Counted from the stretch's first letter, positions 19,565 to 32,485 are shown. The stretch: 64,000 nucleotides of DNA from Megalopta genalis (GCF_051020955.1 NW_027476313.1:186001-250000); one strand, 5' to 3'. A program made the numbers and translations. The notes: generated by a model not told the origin, from the letters alone.

Positions 19565-21600
19565 ACAGCATTAGAGAGGCTCCAATTACGTCTGTATATC
19601 GTTATGCAAATTTTCTAAGCTGCGACTCCGAAAGGCGAAACGCGTGCACCGGCACGCCGTCCGGATTTTAACCGTGCGTGGAAAGCTCGATTACTTCGTT
19701 CGAATAATAAGCATGTCTTTAATCGACCAGGATACGATACACGAAATCCCAATTGAGTTTGTTGGAAAGTTCGGTGCCGGGCTCGGCGTCGCCTCCCCCC
19801 CTCGCCGCGGAAATCCGATTCGCGCGTTTCGAATGGTTCGCGAAAAGTGGATACGCGTAAAGAGAAACAGATGCAAATTGGATTGCGCGACGCGAAATAA
19901 ATGTCGCGGGTGCTGCGGCATGCATTCGGCGCCGCGGTATTTAATGCGGCTGAAATTTAGTATGCGACTCTGTCGCGTTGCATTTCTGTTGTAAATCGTC
20001 TGCGACCGCTGGAAATATTGTCGCGGAATCATTCGATGGATAAATGCTTGCACGTACGAGATGGAAATGCGATAACTACGCGAGTCGAGAACAGATTTCG
20101 ATGGTATTTTCAGCCGTCCGTGTTACCGGGATCTACGACAAGTATTCTCTAAATTTTCATGAGCTTTTAACCTTATTCATTATTCCAATCTTTTTCATCA
20201 TTTCAATCGATTGCTAGATTTGCCCAATATTTTAAAGTTTAATGACTTTAGTAAATTGGTTAGTTTTTAAAATATTATTCCGATTTACCAAGAATGTTTT
20301 TAACCATTTGCAGTGCAGTAAATGAGTCAGTCACGAGTTGAAACAAAATTCGATTCTTCCATTATCAGTATCTAGGAATTAAAGTAAATAAAGTCAGAAG
20401 AAAAAAAATTATCTCGTTTTATAGAGAAATGATTCGAAGGAAAGATACCAAGAAAAATATCAGTTTCATAGACATTTTCAGCTTATTAACCGTGAGACAT
20501 CTGTTAATAATATTTTTTCATATTAAAAAAGAAACAGAGGTATTCCAGTGCTAGTTTTGTACTGTATGGAGTACTGTCTTTAGAAAAGTATGTCGAGAGT
20601 TTCACCCAACTTGATAACGAACATAATACCCACGCAATAAAAATACAAACGTTATACTTGTTATTCGTTTAGTACAGCCTGCTTAAAAAGACAAAGAAAG
20701 TAGTAATGTCTACTACATTATGTATACTTGCTATTAAATACCATGCTCTTTCATATACTTGACTGGGCAAATTATTTCACTAACGCACGTGTGTTTCTAT
20801 CAATAACCAAGTCTGGTAATTCGGCTGGCAATCCGAACTGCTGCTCCACTCCGCTTTTGTGTACTTTCAGTAAAGACCGCCGCGATACCATTCGAACCGG
20901 GAAATAATAGCACAATCTGACACATGTGGGGTCTGAGCAAAGTCTTATGGACCTCGACTTCCGGGGTTTCGTGTATCGAACAGGTCTAATCGAGTATCAG
21001 GGATTTCAAGGATTTCGCAAGTTGGGGACTCCATAGAAGCTTCGAAGACCTCGGGACCATCCTGGACAGGGAATACTAGGATATCCAGAATATCCTGAAA
21101 TCCCTAAGATGCTCTACGACTTCGCGCATGCGAGGTAACTCTTGAAAGTTCGCTAAAAAAAATCTGGGCACTCTAGGATCGTCATAAATAGCAGCCAGGT
21201 CGATGGTATAGAATCTACATATTCTATGCTATAGGCTATAGATTATGCAGTTCTGTGTTGGTCCGAACGAACGGTTGCGTTTGTCGGCTCCTTCTGTGTC
21301 CCCAATGAACTACGCATATCGAATAACAATACCTTACCTGAATCGTATCGGATGAATGCACGGGGCTGAGAGTAAATAATATCGGATGACTCTGTAATTA
21401 TATCTGTATCAAGATTCGGTGTACCATGCCCCGAACAGTCTGAATAGTACCCGGTAACTCTGATCTTAGTTAGTCGCGATCAGTTTCTGGCCCGCGATTA
21501 TTTGTTTCCTTGAAGCTGTTACTTACTTTATCATTTTTTAAGTATATCGGTTCTTGATAATTCTTATAACCTAGTGGTCAAATATAGTACTTCCTTATTT
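19565..21600. other. non-coding interval, nothing recognised
   Basis: Two overlapping frames at 19644-19994 (+) and 19691-20053 (-) are antisense to each other and have no recognisable domain. A hairpin-rich phrase (TATAGAAT...ATTCTATGCTATAG) lies near 21207-21245. Nothing else is supported. Confidence 0.4.
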
Positions 21601-21603
21601 GAA

Positions 21604-22443
21604 GGTTTACTTTTGTTATATTCTGACACAAAAATAGATTATTATCTAAGCATTTCATTCGACTTCTCTGCTAGATGATAATATATTTGAATAATATAAT
21701 GATTATGTGATAAAACGTTTGGATAGCCGAATATTGCAAAAATAAATGGTCTGATAAGACAGTACGAGATATATAAATTATTAAAGAGGTAAAAATCTTT
21801 TTGGAACCTTTGTGCTCACTATTTTTATTTTCTATATATATCGTCAGTATGCTAATAAAAACCAGTAATTATTATCGTTCAAGTATGGATATCCAATGGA
21901 TATTTACTTATTTTTGTAATATACTGACACAAAAATAGTTTATGATGGAAGAATTTCATTCGAGTTCTCTGCTGTATGGTAATATATTTAAATAATACAA
22001 TGATTAGATGATGAAACGTTTGGATAGCAGAATATTGCAAAAATAAGTGGTCTGATAAGACAATACAAGATGTATAAATTATAAAAGAGTAAAAAATCTA
22101 TTCGGTATCTTTGTGCACACCATTTCTATTTCCTATAAATATCGTCAGTATGTCAATAAAACCAGTAATTATTATCGTTCAAGCTTGACTATACTGACGA
22201 TATTTATATAATAGAAAATTAAAATGGTGTGCACAGAGATACCAAATATATATTTTACTCTTTTATAATTTATACATCTTGTATTGTCTTATCAGACCAT
22301 TTATTATTCCAATATTCTGCTATCGAAACGTTTTATCATCTAATCATTGTATTATTTAAATATATTATCATCCATCAGAGAACTCAATATGAAATTCTTA
22401 GATAATAAACTATTTTTATATCAGAATATTACAAAAGTAAACC
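21604..22443. mobile_element. fold-back element: two direct units plus one inverted unit
   Basis: Unit 1 (about 21604-21885) and unit 2 (about 21899-22190) are direct repeats with the same landmarks: ACTGACACAAAAATAG, AAACGTTTGGATAGC, GGTCTGATAAGACA, ATCGTCAGTATG, AATTATTATCGTTCAAG. Unit 3 (about 22191-22443) is the same sequence inverted. The outer ends are inverted repeats, GGTTTACTTTTGTTATATTC against the complement GGTTTACTTTTGTAATATTC. Total is about 840 bp with no transposase. The direct and inverted copies make a large potential hairpin centred near 22190. Confidence 0.7.
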
Positions 22444-22820
22444 TTTTCGTCCTAAATGGACCTCTTGTCGATTTTTAGCCGAAGGAAGATACGTCGTTAT
22501 GGCATTTCCCTGGCCGGAAGTCACGGCGTGAACACCAGAACGCAAAAATATTTGGCCTTTCGTTCGACCAAACGTGTCGATGAACTTTCATAGTCAGAGA
22601 TACGGTATAAATCGAATGACTGTACGCGAGCAAAAGAGTCCAGCACGAAAATTTATTGAGATCGTTATTTGTACCGTGTCTGACAGTCACTGGATATTTC
22701 TACTTCCAGGGAGCATCGATCCTAGTACGTACATATTTCGTTTCACTGTTTGCTAACAGCTGAAATGAAATTTATGTGAAGAACAAAGAATGCAAGCAGT
22801 CAATAAGAGTTTACAAATTA

Positions 22821-22963
22821 TAATTGAGCCGTTTATTTTGAAAGTGGCATAAGTCACTTTTTTTTAAATGAAAAGATACCGTTCAATTGTAATTAGTGTT
22901 TCCATTAACTCGATTTTTTTGAAAAAGTAACTTGTGCCACTTTCAAAATAAACGGCTCAATTG
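22821..22963. mobile_element. ~143-bp mariner-like MITE
   Basis: Long inverted ends of about 36 bp: AATTGAGCCGTTTATTTTGA, AAGTGGCA... on the left; the right ends TGCCACTTTCAAAATAAACG, GCTCAATTG. TA dinucleotides flank both sides (22819-22820, 22964-22965), as for Tc1/mariner insertions. No coding capacity. Confidence 0.7.
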
Positions 22964-22969
22964 TAGCTG

Positions 22970-24325
22970 GAGCAATTATTTGTTCGTATCGAATAAAAAA
23001 AGATCAACGACAGCGCCAGTTCCGTCCAATACTTACAAATATCTTTCTTAATATCTTACCAGTTCCATAAAGTGGTCTATTTGAAGCTTCAATATGTTTC
23101 TAGGTTGACCTCGAGACATTGGACATTTCAGAAATCGCTTGGACCGATGAATTTTGTATTTTTATCAATTTTAAAAATTTTTTAAATTTCGAACTTCGTT
23201 TTCGTCTACCTCCGATGGCAGTCCTGAACGCGAATGATCCGTAAGCACCTTTATAAAAGCAATGAAACCATTTTCTGTACGAACGGAATGATCAAAGATC
23301 TACCTAAACGGCGCGAGCACAGTTTGTGCAACGACAATTGCTTTATTTCCACCGCGAAACACGTTCGCCGGAAGGTATCGGGAGCTTGTACACGTGTCAC
23401 TCAACATTTTCCACAGTGCAAAAGATAAAATGCTTATCGTTCCCTTCCCTTTCCACCCCGAATGCCGCTTTTAGACTTAACTCGATCATCTCGACCTAGT
23501 TACCTTAGCGACTAACACTCTGCGCTCGTTAAACACATTGTTAGTAGCGGGGAACGCGTTCCGCCGAGCATCCGGTACAAGAAAAATGTGTCGAAAACGT
23601 TGAATAAATCTCACCGGGGATACTCAGCGTCCAACGGATCCACTGCAATTACCTCGAGCAACGTAAGAATCGTATTATTGCCCGACTGCGAGACCGACGT
23701 CCGTGATTACAATTTTATTGCTTCCGTCGTAGACGTAGCTCCGCGACGGTGAGCTTGGAGTCGCGGCAGGCACGCGTAATTAACGGGAAAACTATAAAGG
23801 ATGGACGACCGCCGAGGACGATACGCACAAAGGTGTCCCACGATGCCATTCTTAATTACTGTTCCGGATTGATTCGTCGGATGCGGTGCCGTTAGGACTT
23901 CAGTCAAAGCGAAACGTCTGGCTCTAATTGCGTTCGAGCCGTTTACGGCGATTGCGTATACGCGCGGAATTTGTCCCAGCAAAACTCGGGACCGCGCGTA
24001 CGCCACGGAATTCCATCATCTCGAGAAAGTTTGGCTCGCCTCTGTCTCTTCTTCGACCAGGTTTATGTCGCGAACATGACGAAAACGCTGTTTCCGAGAT
24101 TCAGACGATTCTCACATTCCGCGATCATTCCGCATCCTTCGCGGATGATACCGAAATACCAGTCGCGCATTCCGGCCTCGAAAGTACCAGTAAACACACT
24201 CGGTATCGCGTGGGGAAATAGAGGAATGGCTCAGGGATAAAAAAGAAATAATAGCTAACTTCGGTGAGTGTAACCGCGTCACGTTCACAGTTTCCAGACG
24301 GTATCCGCCGAATGTTAGGGAAGTG
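22970..24325. other. non-coding interval, nothing recognised
   Basis: Several overlapping short frames on both strands near 23700-24240, all without recognisable domains. No RNA gene or repeat was identified. Confidence 0.4.
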
Positions 24326-24369
24326 GAGCCGGTTACTGTGGGGTGACCGATTGCTGTGCCTTTGGTTCG

Positions 24370-24975
24370 TTGACAGGGATAATTCATTTTATATTTATCG
24401 AATTAGACGCGTTACATTTTTTCTATTGGAAATTGAACAAAATAAGAAAAATACGAATATTTAATATGACATATTCGGTAAATAGAAAATTAATTATCCT
24501 ACACTAATTGACAGGTATATTTAATTCCGTATTTATCCAATAAGATGCGTTACATTTTTGTTATTGGAAATTGAACAAAATAAAAGAATGCGAGAATTTA
24601 ATATGATTTATTCGACAAATACAAACATAATTATCACGCAGTAGTTAACTGCTTAGTGGACACGGTAGTTCGCTCGAAAACTCTTTTGTGTATTTTGCCA
24701 AACATCTTGTGTTCCTTCTATATTTCAATAATGATCAAATTTGTACTAATGCAAAAGACACCAACGAATAATTGAAATGTATCAAAAAGTGAGATATAGG
24801 TAAAAAAACCGTTCAATTTGTCGAAAACTTCGAACATCACTTTGATGGACACAGTACCTCGCTAAAAAACTGTCTTGCATATTTTATTAAATATTTCGCG
24901 TTCTCTCTATACTTGAATCGATATATGTACATATACAAAAGACATCGATGTACAATCGAAATGTTCAAGACGAGC
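24370..24975. repeat. two diverged tandem duplications
   Basis: First pair: about 24370-24500 and 24507-24640 share GCGTTACATTTTT, TATTGGAAATTGAACAAAAT and TTTAATATGA. Second pair: about 24655-24785 and 24845-24970 share TGGACACRGTA, CAAAAGACA and ATCGAAATGT/ATTGAAATGT phrases. The region may be remnants of one older repeat. It follows the GGAGCCGGTTACTGTGG end related to the 19070-19564 element. Confidence 0.55.
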
Positions 24976-25819
24976 AACACAGATAAAAAGTACTGCGGAT
25001 TTTTTAGAACATCGGTCGTCGCTGTAATAGGCTCAGTGAATGACGTACTTACCCTAAAAAACAAAAACGTAAAAAAGGGGGGGGAGACGAATGTATCGGC
25101 AGAGGAAAAAGTCATCCGTATGCCTCTTTCCGTAAAGCTCCGAAACGGCCGTTTCGTTACCAACAGTAATCCTAGTCGTCGAAGACCCTGCACGTTCCAT
25201 GTTCCCGGAGCGGAACAGCTGAGCTGCGCGCTGCGTGTACGAGAATAGATATCCGCGGCAGGTCGATAAACGGCGTGGAAACAAAAGGGAAACAGAATAG
25301 AATCGGCGGGGAACCCGGAAGCCGCCTTGGTATAAGGGATGATAAGCTTTGCGAGACGGCGTCACCAAACCGGAATATCGGTTCCGTTCGCTTTGGTTCT
25401 CGCTGGCGCGGCGAACGGCCATTTACATCGACACGATAATAAGCCGCGCTCGAAAGTACCGTCGAAACCTCTCGAGATTCTGGAAGGAATTGTCGTGGAA
25501 TTTGGTCTCCAAAGACCAACCCCGCCTCCTCGCGGCGGAGACTGGGCAACGCACATCAGTATGGGCGGCAAAACAGGGTAATGGCATCCCTCTGCGTTAG
25601 CTGCGAGCGTTTCTTTTGCTAGGACCTGCGCGCAGAGGAGTAACTTGTTAGAATTGGACATGGATCTCGTTAAGTTCATGTGCGCGCTAACAGGTGACAA
25701 GAGAGGCAAGAGCAGGGGCCAATGATAGATATAAACATGGTGGTGCATGACATGATTACAATTGACTTCCCTACTACAGGTCTGTGACGCTGGGTCGACG
25801 CGGTGCTTGCGTGTGGCGC

Positions 25820-26310
25820 TTGGCGCCCGCTACCGTGGTCGACGGTATTATTGCTACTACCACCCGCGGCCCTCGGGCTTGTCGGTGGTGTATTTCCTAC
25901 CCGCGGCCTTCGGGCTTGTCTGGGTAGAATGCATCTGCAGCCCTTTGGTTTGTCGAGCGGTGCCAAAATTACTTCAATGACACGGGCTGGCTGTGTTGGG
26001 TTCAGCAGTCAGCTCTATAAATTTATCAGAAGCAAATACGTAAATAGCCGCCCGCTGGCCTAGCACGCTGCACTATTGCTGTCGTGTGGTATCTTGGGGG
26101 CGGCAAGACGGCAAGAAATGCCGTTGTAGCGGTTGGCGTGCGGTGCCGAGCACCCGCCGCCGCGGTCGCCTGGCAGAACGACCATCACTACTTTCATATT
26201 ATTATCGCCGGCATTATAGCCGGCGAAATACTTAAAACAAACATACAACTCCTTGCAGCCGACAGATGAGTTAAGACCGGGTCTTCTGACTCCCCGGTCC
26301 AATGAACTTA
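25820..26310. other. GC-rich hairpin cluster of unknown nature
   Basis: A short GC-rich island with consecutive perfect stems: TACCG/CGGTA (25841-25857), ACCACC/GGTGGT (25859-25889), TACCC/GGGTA (25898-25926), TCGCCGGC/GCCGGCGA near 26203-26224, and GACCGGG/CCCGGTC near 26275-26300. The second and third stems enclose nearly the same loop core (GCGGCCYTCGGGCTTGTC) but use different complementary arms. Short antisense frames cross it (25803-26063 +, 25676-25966 -) without domains. It may be a structured RNA, a retroposon 3' end or a SINE; I cannot assign it. Confidence 0.45.
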
Positions 26311-27135
26311 ACAGCGAGGGCGCGATGGATCCAAGTCCCGGTTCCTTCGCAGCTGTTCACCGCTGATTATCCATCGACCGGCATAAGTGAGCACCACTTC
26401 GCCCGGTCAGAGCAGGCTTCGGCCTCGTTAATGCTCTAGTCTAGACAATAACTGTCGTGGAATTTACCGCGAAATCCCGCGTACAACGGCGTGAATGGAG
26501 GTAACCGCGCAGCCGGCAAAAAAGACCGCGAGGTAAAAAGGGGCCACGTTTCGCGGCCTGGCACTGGGAAAAGTGGAAAGTGCAGTCGGGCAAACGAAGG
26601 CAGAGGAACGGGTGGAGGGGCGGGTGGGGAGACGGCGATTAAACGAGGCACTTCTTTACATTACGCTTGACGCGATGAGACGAGCGAATTAAATGAGACC
26701 GGCGCGGCGTTCACGCATCGTTTTCCTTCAAATCTCGCGGAATCCGCCGCTGGTTTCAAATTAGTTCTTGATGTCGCACGACCAACGTGGATGCTCGCAA
26801 AGTCTCTTAATGAATGGTATAACGAGGGTGTGTCGCGAATTCTGCTCGGCGCGTCGAGCCCGCGAAATAGTCTGCCGCTGATGATGCACGGGGTGTCTCA
26901 GCCCGGATAAGCCACCGAGATGTCACCTTAAGCTTCCGACGATCACAGCCTAGACGATTTTCTAGTGGCTCCGCCAGCAACCGCTCTTAACGCTCTCTCA
27001 CCTGGCCCCGCTTGCACTCGGAACCTCGAGTTGTGTTTTTTATCGGTTTTAACCATAAAACTGCTGAGCACTTCGCGCGATCGACGGATGTATGGTTTTT
27101 TTGACAAGATTGCGTTTAGTCGCAGGTTGTACAAA
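26311..27135. other. non-coding interval, nothing recognised
   Basis: Unique-looking DNA with short unsupported frames (26436-26651 minus, 26943-27182 minus). No motif was recognised. Confidence 0.4.
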
Positions 27136-27139
27136 TTCC

Positions 27140-27545
27140 ATTCAGATTCATATTTGCAATATTTACATCCTTGTTTGAGCATTAATTTCTATTCAGATTT
27201 ATCATATTTGTGATGTCTTTATTCATATTTACATGGTGATTTCTATTCACATTTATTCATATTTGTGATATTTATATTCACACTTACATATTAATTAATA
27301 TTCACGTTTATTCATATTTGTGATATTTATGTTCATATTTACATATTAATTAATATTCACGTTTATTCATATTTGTGATATTTATGTTCATATTTACATA
27401 TTAATTAATATTCACGTTTATTCATATTTGTGATATTTATATTCATATTTACATATTAAATCCGATTCGCATTTGTTCATATTTGTGATATTTATATACA
27501 TATTTACATATTTAATTCCTATTCATATTTATTCATATTTGCAAT
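27140..27545. repeat. 55-bp minisatellite, about 7 units
   Basis: TTCATATTTGTGATATTTAT recurs at a 55-bp spacing (starts near 27256, 27311, 27366, 27421, 27476, 27532). It alternates with TTCATATTTACATATTAATT and TTCACGTTTA. The central units are nearly identical; the outer ones are diverged. Confidence 0.85.
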
Positions 27546-27549
27546 ATGT

Positions 27550-28600
27550 GCTTCAAGCAAGAAGTTCATTCGAATTTCACGAAGAAATATTTTAGTAATT
27601 TCAATAATCGTCCCCCATTTTCCGAATTTAATTTCTGACAAAAAGTCAGTCTAATGAAAACATTGATTGAATGGAAAGAAATACATTTTACAACATTATC
27701 AGTGAAACAGTGAAACTATTTCATTTAAACAAGAATGAATAAATAATTGTTTCATTAGACGTCTCATTAACAACCACAACTATTCAATTCTCCAATGTGA
27801 AAGTTTTCCATTAAGTTGAAATTGTAACAAACATTTTTATTATTCTCACTCATCCAATTTTAACACGTTGTTGATTGTGGGTTGCAGATAGAATTTCAAT
27901 TCCATTTTCGACGACACCCGGAACAAATGAAATAAAACGAACGAGTACGTGCGGTAAAAATAAATGTTCAGCAAACCTTGTCGCGTACAATATAATGACC
28001 GTTTCCTAATTTATTTAAATTAATTGCAAAACTTCACTCGTACACAGGTCTGTCTCAATGTATTCTTTCGCTTCTGACGGTTTTCGATTTCTCAAATGTC
28101 TTCTTAATTCCGTAAAATTCTTAGTTTCTTAATAAAAATTAAATTAGAATATTTCAGACACTCGTAAAGAGAAAGCTAAGTGCAGTCTTCCGACAAAAAG
28201 AATAACGAAGCAAAACGATTCGGATAAGTAGAGAAAGTCCAAGTGTATTGTTGCTGTCAAGTGGCCAGGATTTATGGCAGGGGCCATGTGCTTGGGTATC
28301 CCGACGGTATGGGTCTGTCTTTGGCCGTTCCGGGGCACGTGCGACCCCGTCATAGCGTCTCCTGGTCCTTGATTACGGTCCAGTCAATTACGGTTGGGTC
28401 TCGCACTGTTTGGGCACGTAGGCCCATCAGCGCGGGATGTTTAGCAGGTGTTAGTTTGCCATTCTCGCTGCTAACTCCCGGCCCACCGCTTTGGGGCAAT
28501 CTCAATGGATCTGTGATTGCAGTGATTGGACCGTAATTCCTTGCCGCCCACCCTAGGTCAAGAAGAGTAGGGAGGACCGAGGTAATATTAGGGATGACCC
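27550..28600. other. AT-rich non-coding DNA followed by a GC-rich island
   Basis: 27550-28240 is AT-rich without features. 28250-28560 is GC-rich and holds a 97-codon frame (28243-28536 +) with no recognisable domain. The abrupt base-composition change suggests an inserted element or structured non-coding sequence, but no ends were found. Confidence 0.4.
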
Positions 28601-28611
28601 CGTTCCTCTAA

Positions 28612-28770
28612 CGAGAGACATTCGTGAGACCACAAGGGACTCACTGGACACGAAACCACAAGGGACTCGGGAGATACACGAGAGTCAGGAGAGACCACAA
28701 GAGACTCTAGAGACATCGTGAGAGATACGCGAGACCATAAGGGACTCACGAGATACCTAAGAGACTTAGT
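28612..28770. repeat. degenerate GAGACCACAAGGGACTC minisatellite
   Basis: Imperfect units with GAGACCACAAGGGACTC, CACGAGAT and GAGAGACC phrases repeat at irregular spacing. The antisense frame 28588-28845 (SPLWSRVSLTMSLESLVVSP) is a product of the repeat. Confidence 0.6.
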
Positions 28771-29496
28771 AATCGGACGGCACACCACGTACAAAATTCT
28801 ACAGAGCTCGAAGCTCACAAGGAGCACCAACGAGCATTTTAACATGTATTGTACTTAAATCTCGGGGAACTTGTTAGCAAAGGATCAAAACGTTCCGCTC
28901 ATGCCTTTGATATTTTCGCGCGTTTACCCGCGGTTAATGCGGGAACATTCAAAATCAGGTTAAGATACACGATCTATTAAGAGCTGAAATTTAATATTTG
29001 CTTTACTTTCGTTTTTGTTTTTTTTTCTTTTTTTACTGAAAGTAACTTCACTGTGCCGCTAAAAAGAAGCGAATCGACGTCGAATTCGCAGTTCTGCTCG
29101 CCCCGAAATGTGTAACCGAACTTTCCGATGGAAAAAATTACACCGCCGTGGTTGCAACGTTTTCAGAGAAAATATCTTGGACGCGAATTTTCTTTTCTAT
29201 TGTGAGCAAATTCTCGCCAGCCTCTAATCCGGGTTTTCATCGACTAGATATTTCGCTGGTAAAAATTAGGCAGCGATAAAAAGAAGTCTGCTTAATTAGT
29301 ACATTTACTATCCAAGTAAATTCAAGGTGCATTATAATTACAGATTAACTGACTGCAGTTTTTCGTGCATTTATTATAAAAGTTAATAGCTACAATTTAA
29401 AATAGTACGACAATTAATGGGATTATAAAATATAAAATATAATTGAATATTTTAATGTACTTTAAATACGCCTTAATTTGTTGAAATTATTAAAAA

Positions 29497-29520
29497 TATA
29501 TATATATATATATATATATA
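29497..29520. repeat. (TA)12 microsatellite
   Basis: An uninterrupted TA run. A similar run lies at about 35273-35293. Confidence 0.9.
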
Positions 29521-29524
29521 CATG

Positions 29525-30630
29525 AAAAGTCCATAAGCGGTTCTTATTACTTACAATAGATGCAACAAATTTTTATTTTGTATAAAGTAAGTTTCCTTTC
29601 TTTACGAATTTATTTATAGGTTCCTGTGTCTTTCTAAATTTCTAGTATGCTTCTGAAAAAATTTATTTACGTCCTTCAAATGACGTCGAAGATGACAGAA
29701 CTTTCATATAACGTTCAATAGTTGCGTTTTCTTATTTCAATAAAATTGGATTTACAACACAAATGAGACACCGTGCAATACTTCACGATAGCAGCAAGAA
29801 GGACTGTAGCTTAATAAGCCCCATTAATAATACGGCCACAGGGAATGGTGCAATGCGTATTTGGATTCATTCGGAGTCCGAAAAAGCTGCTGAAGTAAAT
29901 GGTGTAGGAATGAATAATTTCTTCGAGAAACATATGGCACGTCTTTCCATCTTCACGTCGGCGACTTGCGAATGCTAATTAAGCGGATAAGAGTTTTTCC
30001 TCCAACAACAGATTTATTGGAAACGTGAAAATAACTTCCCCAGTCATTCGTTACAGTGGATGTTCGGACACTTTTTAATACGGAGAAAATGTAATGACAT
30101 TGAATCGTGAAGAGGCTCAATTTAGCAGACAATCGCCGAAACAATATTTACATAAATTAAAATTGGTTGAAATGGTAAAGAGAAATTTAAAACAGAAACC
30201 ATACTTTTTAACTTTTTTATTTGAGTGATTAAATTATGTATAACATGTCATAAAAGGAATACAATTGTTATTTCAATCTATTGTTCAACTCTATAAAGAA
30301 ATAATTATACCGTACGAAGACATAATTGCGTAATTATGAAGAAATAATTGCGCATGAGGTACAGTAAATTCTCCCCAATTGTCCCTCAGCTTCGAAATGA
30401 AAATGGACAATTTAGGAAGATGAGATACGATTATTCGAGCCTCGTGGCTCGTTTTTATAGTAAACAATTGTAAAAACAAGCCACAAGATCATTTATTAAT
30501 CGTGTTTAATAATCGTAATAATCGAAATTAATAATCGTAATAATTATCGTATTTAATAATCATATCTCCTCTCCCAAATTGCCCATTTTTGTGCACAATC
30601 TGAGCGTCAATTAGGTAGAATTTACTACAG
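29525..30630. other. non-coding interval, nothing recognised
   Basis: AT-rich DNA with short frames only. A degenerate AATAATCGTAATAATCG tract lies at about 30495-30565. Confidence 0.45.
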
Positions 30631-30639
30631 TTTCGACTA

Positions 30640-31640
30640 ATAAATGTACCATCCTATATTCCACGGTCGGCTGGAGGTGGAAATTTCCACGGTGGCCTGT
30701 ATCCTCGGAGCGAGGGTGGTGCGAGAAGGGGCTGGGCGAAGGGGACGAAGAAGGAGGACGCGAAAAGCGATGGTCACCTCAGTCACCTCAAAGAAGAGGC
30801 GAGTCGTCACCCCCCACTCCCAACAGGAGAGGACCTCTTCTATTGGCGGGCGGCGGGCACTAAGTCTAGCAAGAGCTGGTTCACCCGCCGCCCGCCTACC
30901 CTCAGCTGCTCGGGGGCTCGAGGCGTGGGCGCACACGCAGCCCCCGAGCTAGTCGGTCCCGCTCACGACCTCGCCCGGCAGCCTCCTTCTGCAGCATTAC
31001 CTGTTCGCAGAAGGAGATTGCTGCCGCCCATTTTCTAGGGCTCTCCAGCATGGCCCCAACTAAGATGGAGAGAGCGAGGTCGTGGCTGACTTCCCGTTTT
31101 AGGACTCGGCGCAGCGCTGAAAAGGTGGGGCATTCCTACAGCGTATGCTGCGCCGAGTCCTCCTCCGCACCACAGCGGTGGCACACCGTCGTCGCTTCCC
31201 GACCGATGCGACACAAATAAACACCGAAGCTGTCATGCCCGGTGAATACCTGCGTCGCCCGGTAGGTGAGCCTGCCATTACGCCTCTCCCGCCACGAGGT
31301 AAAGTGTGGCAGGAGAGCCCCGGAGACCCGCTCGCCGGCGTAAAGACTTACCCTTGCCAGAGCGACAGCTGGGAAGCTGTCCCAGGCGAGTTCCACTTCC
31401 TCGCCCGTGTTTCCATGACGTTGACTCGAGAGGTTCCTCTCTGCCGTCAGTGTGTTCATCCCCATCCCGTCACCGACGAAGAGAACGTCGCCCCGCGCCA
31501 CGCCGCACGGCGGCGTCGTCCCGCTGTCGCTCGAACTCGCCGCCGACACGCGAATACGTGCCTCGATCGCGTATGTCGCAACCTCATACCAGACCTCCCG
31601 CTCTGCGAACAGACATTTTTCTCCATTCAGGGAATGTTGT
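30640..31640 (-). mobile_element. R1-clade-like retrotransposon fragment, copy 2
   Basis: Same family as 3744-4719 and in the same orientation. It extends further 5' on the element, to about 31640. Homology with copy 1 is clear from about 30800 upward. The far 3' part has diverged and its end near 30640 is uncertain. It retains the 13-bp hairpin arms (30845-30857 and 30884-30896) found in copy 1, with a different loop. Confidence 0.7.
30990..31640 (-). pseudogene. ORF2 C-terminal region of R1-like element, copy 2, with nonsense codon
   Basis: Minus-strand reading gives VWYEVATYAIEARIRVSAAS, a linker, SGALLPHFTSWRERRNGRL and the zinc-knuckle start CRIGREATTVCHRCGAEEDS followed by AQHTL. A TAG at 31136-31138 then interrupts the frame. 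The reading continues in frame past the stop with ECP and an RRVL-type segment matching copy 1. RT and endonuclease are absent, so the copy is 5'-truncated and dead. Confidence 0.7.
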
Positions 31641-31699
31641 GTATCGTAATCCCCTCTCCCCTCACGAGCCTCGAACCCATCTTAATTGAATCTATAGTC

Positions 31700-32480
31700 C
31701 GGGCGCGCTCGACCGAGCTATGAATCTACGTGGAAAAGGATCACTAGTCGGAAACGGCTTCTTATCTTAGCTTGTAATGATGTTGTTAACGGAGAAAATT
31801 TACTTTGGCGAGTTTCTCGATTTTCATTACCTGTAGAACTCCGTTTTTGCGAGCTCGACGGCAGGCTATTGGAGCTGCGCAGGGTGGTGGGGCCAGTTAC
31901 TGAGTGGTAGTAAATTACTTTGTGTTTTGTTTATATTCGAACGTAATTAACTTCTTTTTTTTATTAAGCTGTTAAACACCCTATGGGTTTATTAACAATA
32001 TAATTTGTAATATATTATTACAAAATTAATATTACATGTACAATATATTGTACAATATTATTACATATTACTTTGGATATATGAAACTTGTCAAGTATTG
32101 TATCTAACGCTCAAGGATCATAATTAACTTCATGTTTGTCGAATAAGGTCTAACACATTTTTATATTTAAATTGAAATTGATTGTTTATTTGTTAAAATA
32201 AAACATGCAAAAGACAAAAGTTCTTAAAATACGGAAATTGTTTGAATTTTTGGTACTGAATTAGCGAGATCTCCTGTCAAGCTTGCGAAAAAGCTTAACA
32301 AAATGGCGAACGAATGAAGATCAATGTTCGGTAAAATAAATCGTTGCAGTCCCTTTGAAAGGTGTAAGTTATTGTAATTGTACTGTATATGTTTGATTTT
32401 CTTCATATTGTGTTTAAATACTTCTATGAAATACAAATATGATATAAATATCGAAGTATATATCCTTCTTTAAACAGTTA
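31700..32480. other. non-coding AT-rich interval
   Basis: It holds a GGGGCCAGTTACTGAG phrase near 31890, related to the ends of the 19070-19564 element, and an AT-rich palindromic stretch near 31990-32075 (ACAATATATTGTACAATAT). No gene is recognised. Confidence 0.45.
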
Positions 32481-32485
32481 GCTGT

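Noticed and set aside
31145..31723. 192-codon plus-strand frame
   Set aside because: It is antisense to the R1-like ORF2 fragment, whose zinc-knuckle signature is on the minus strand.
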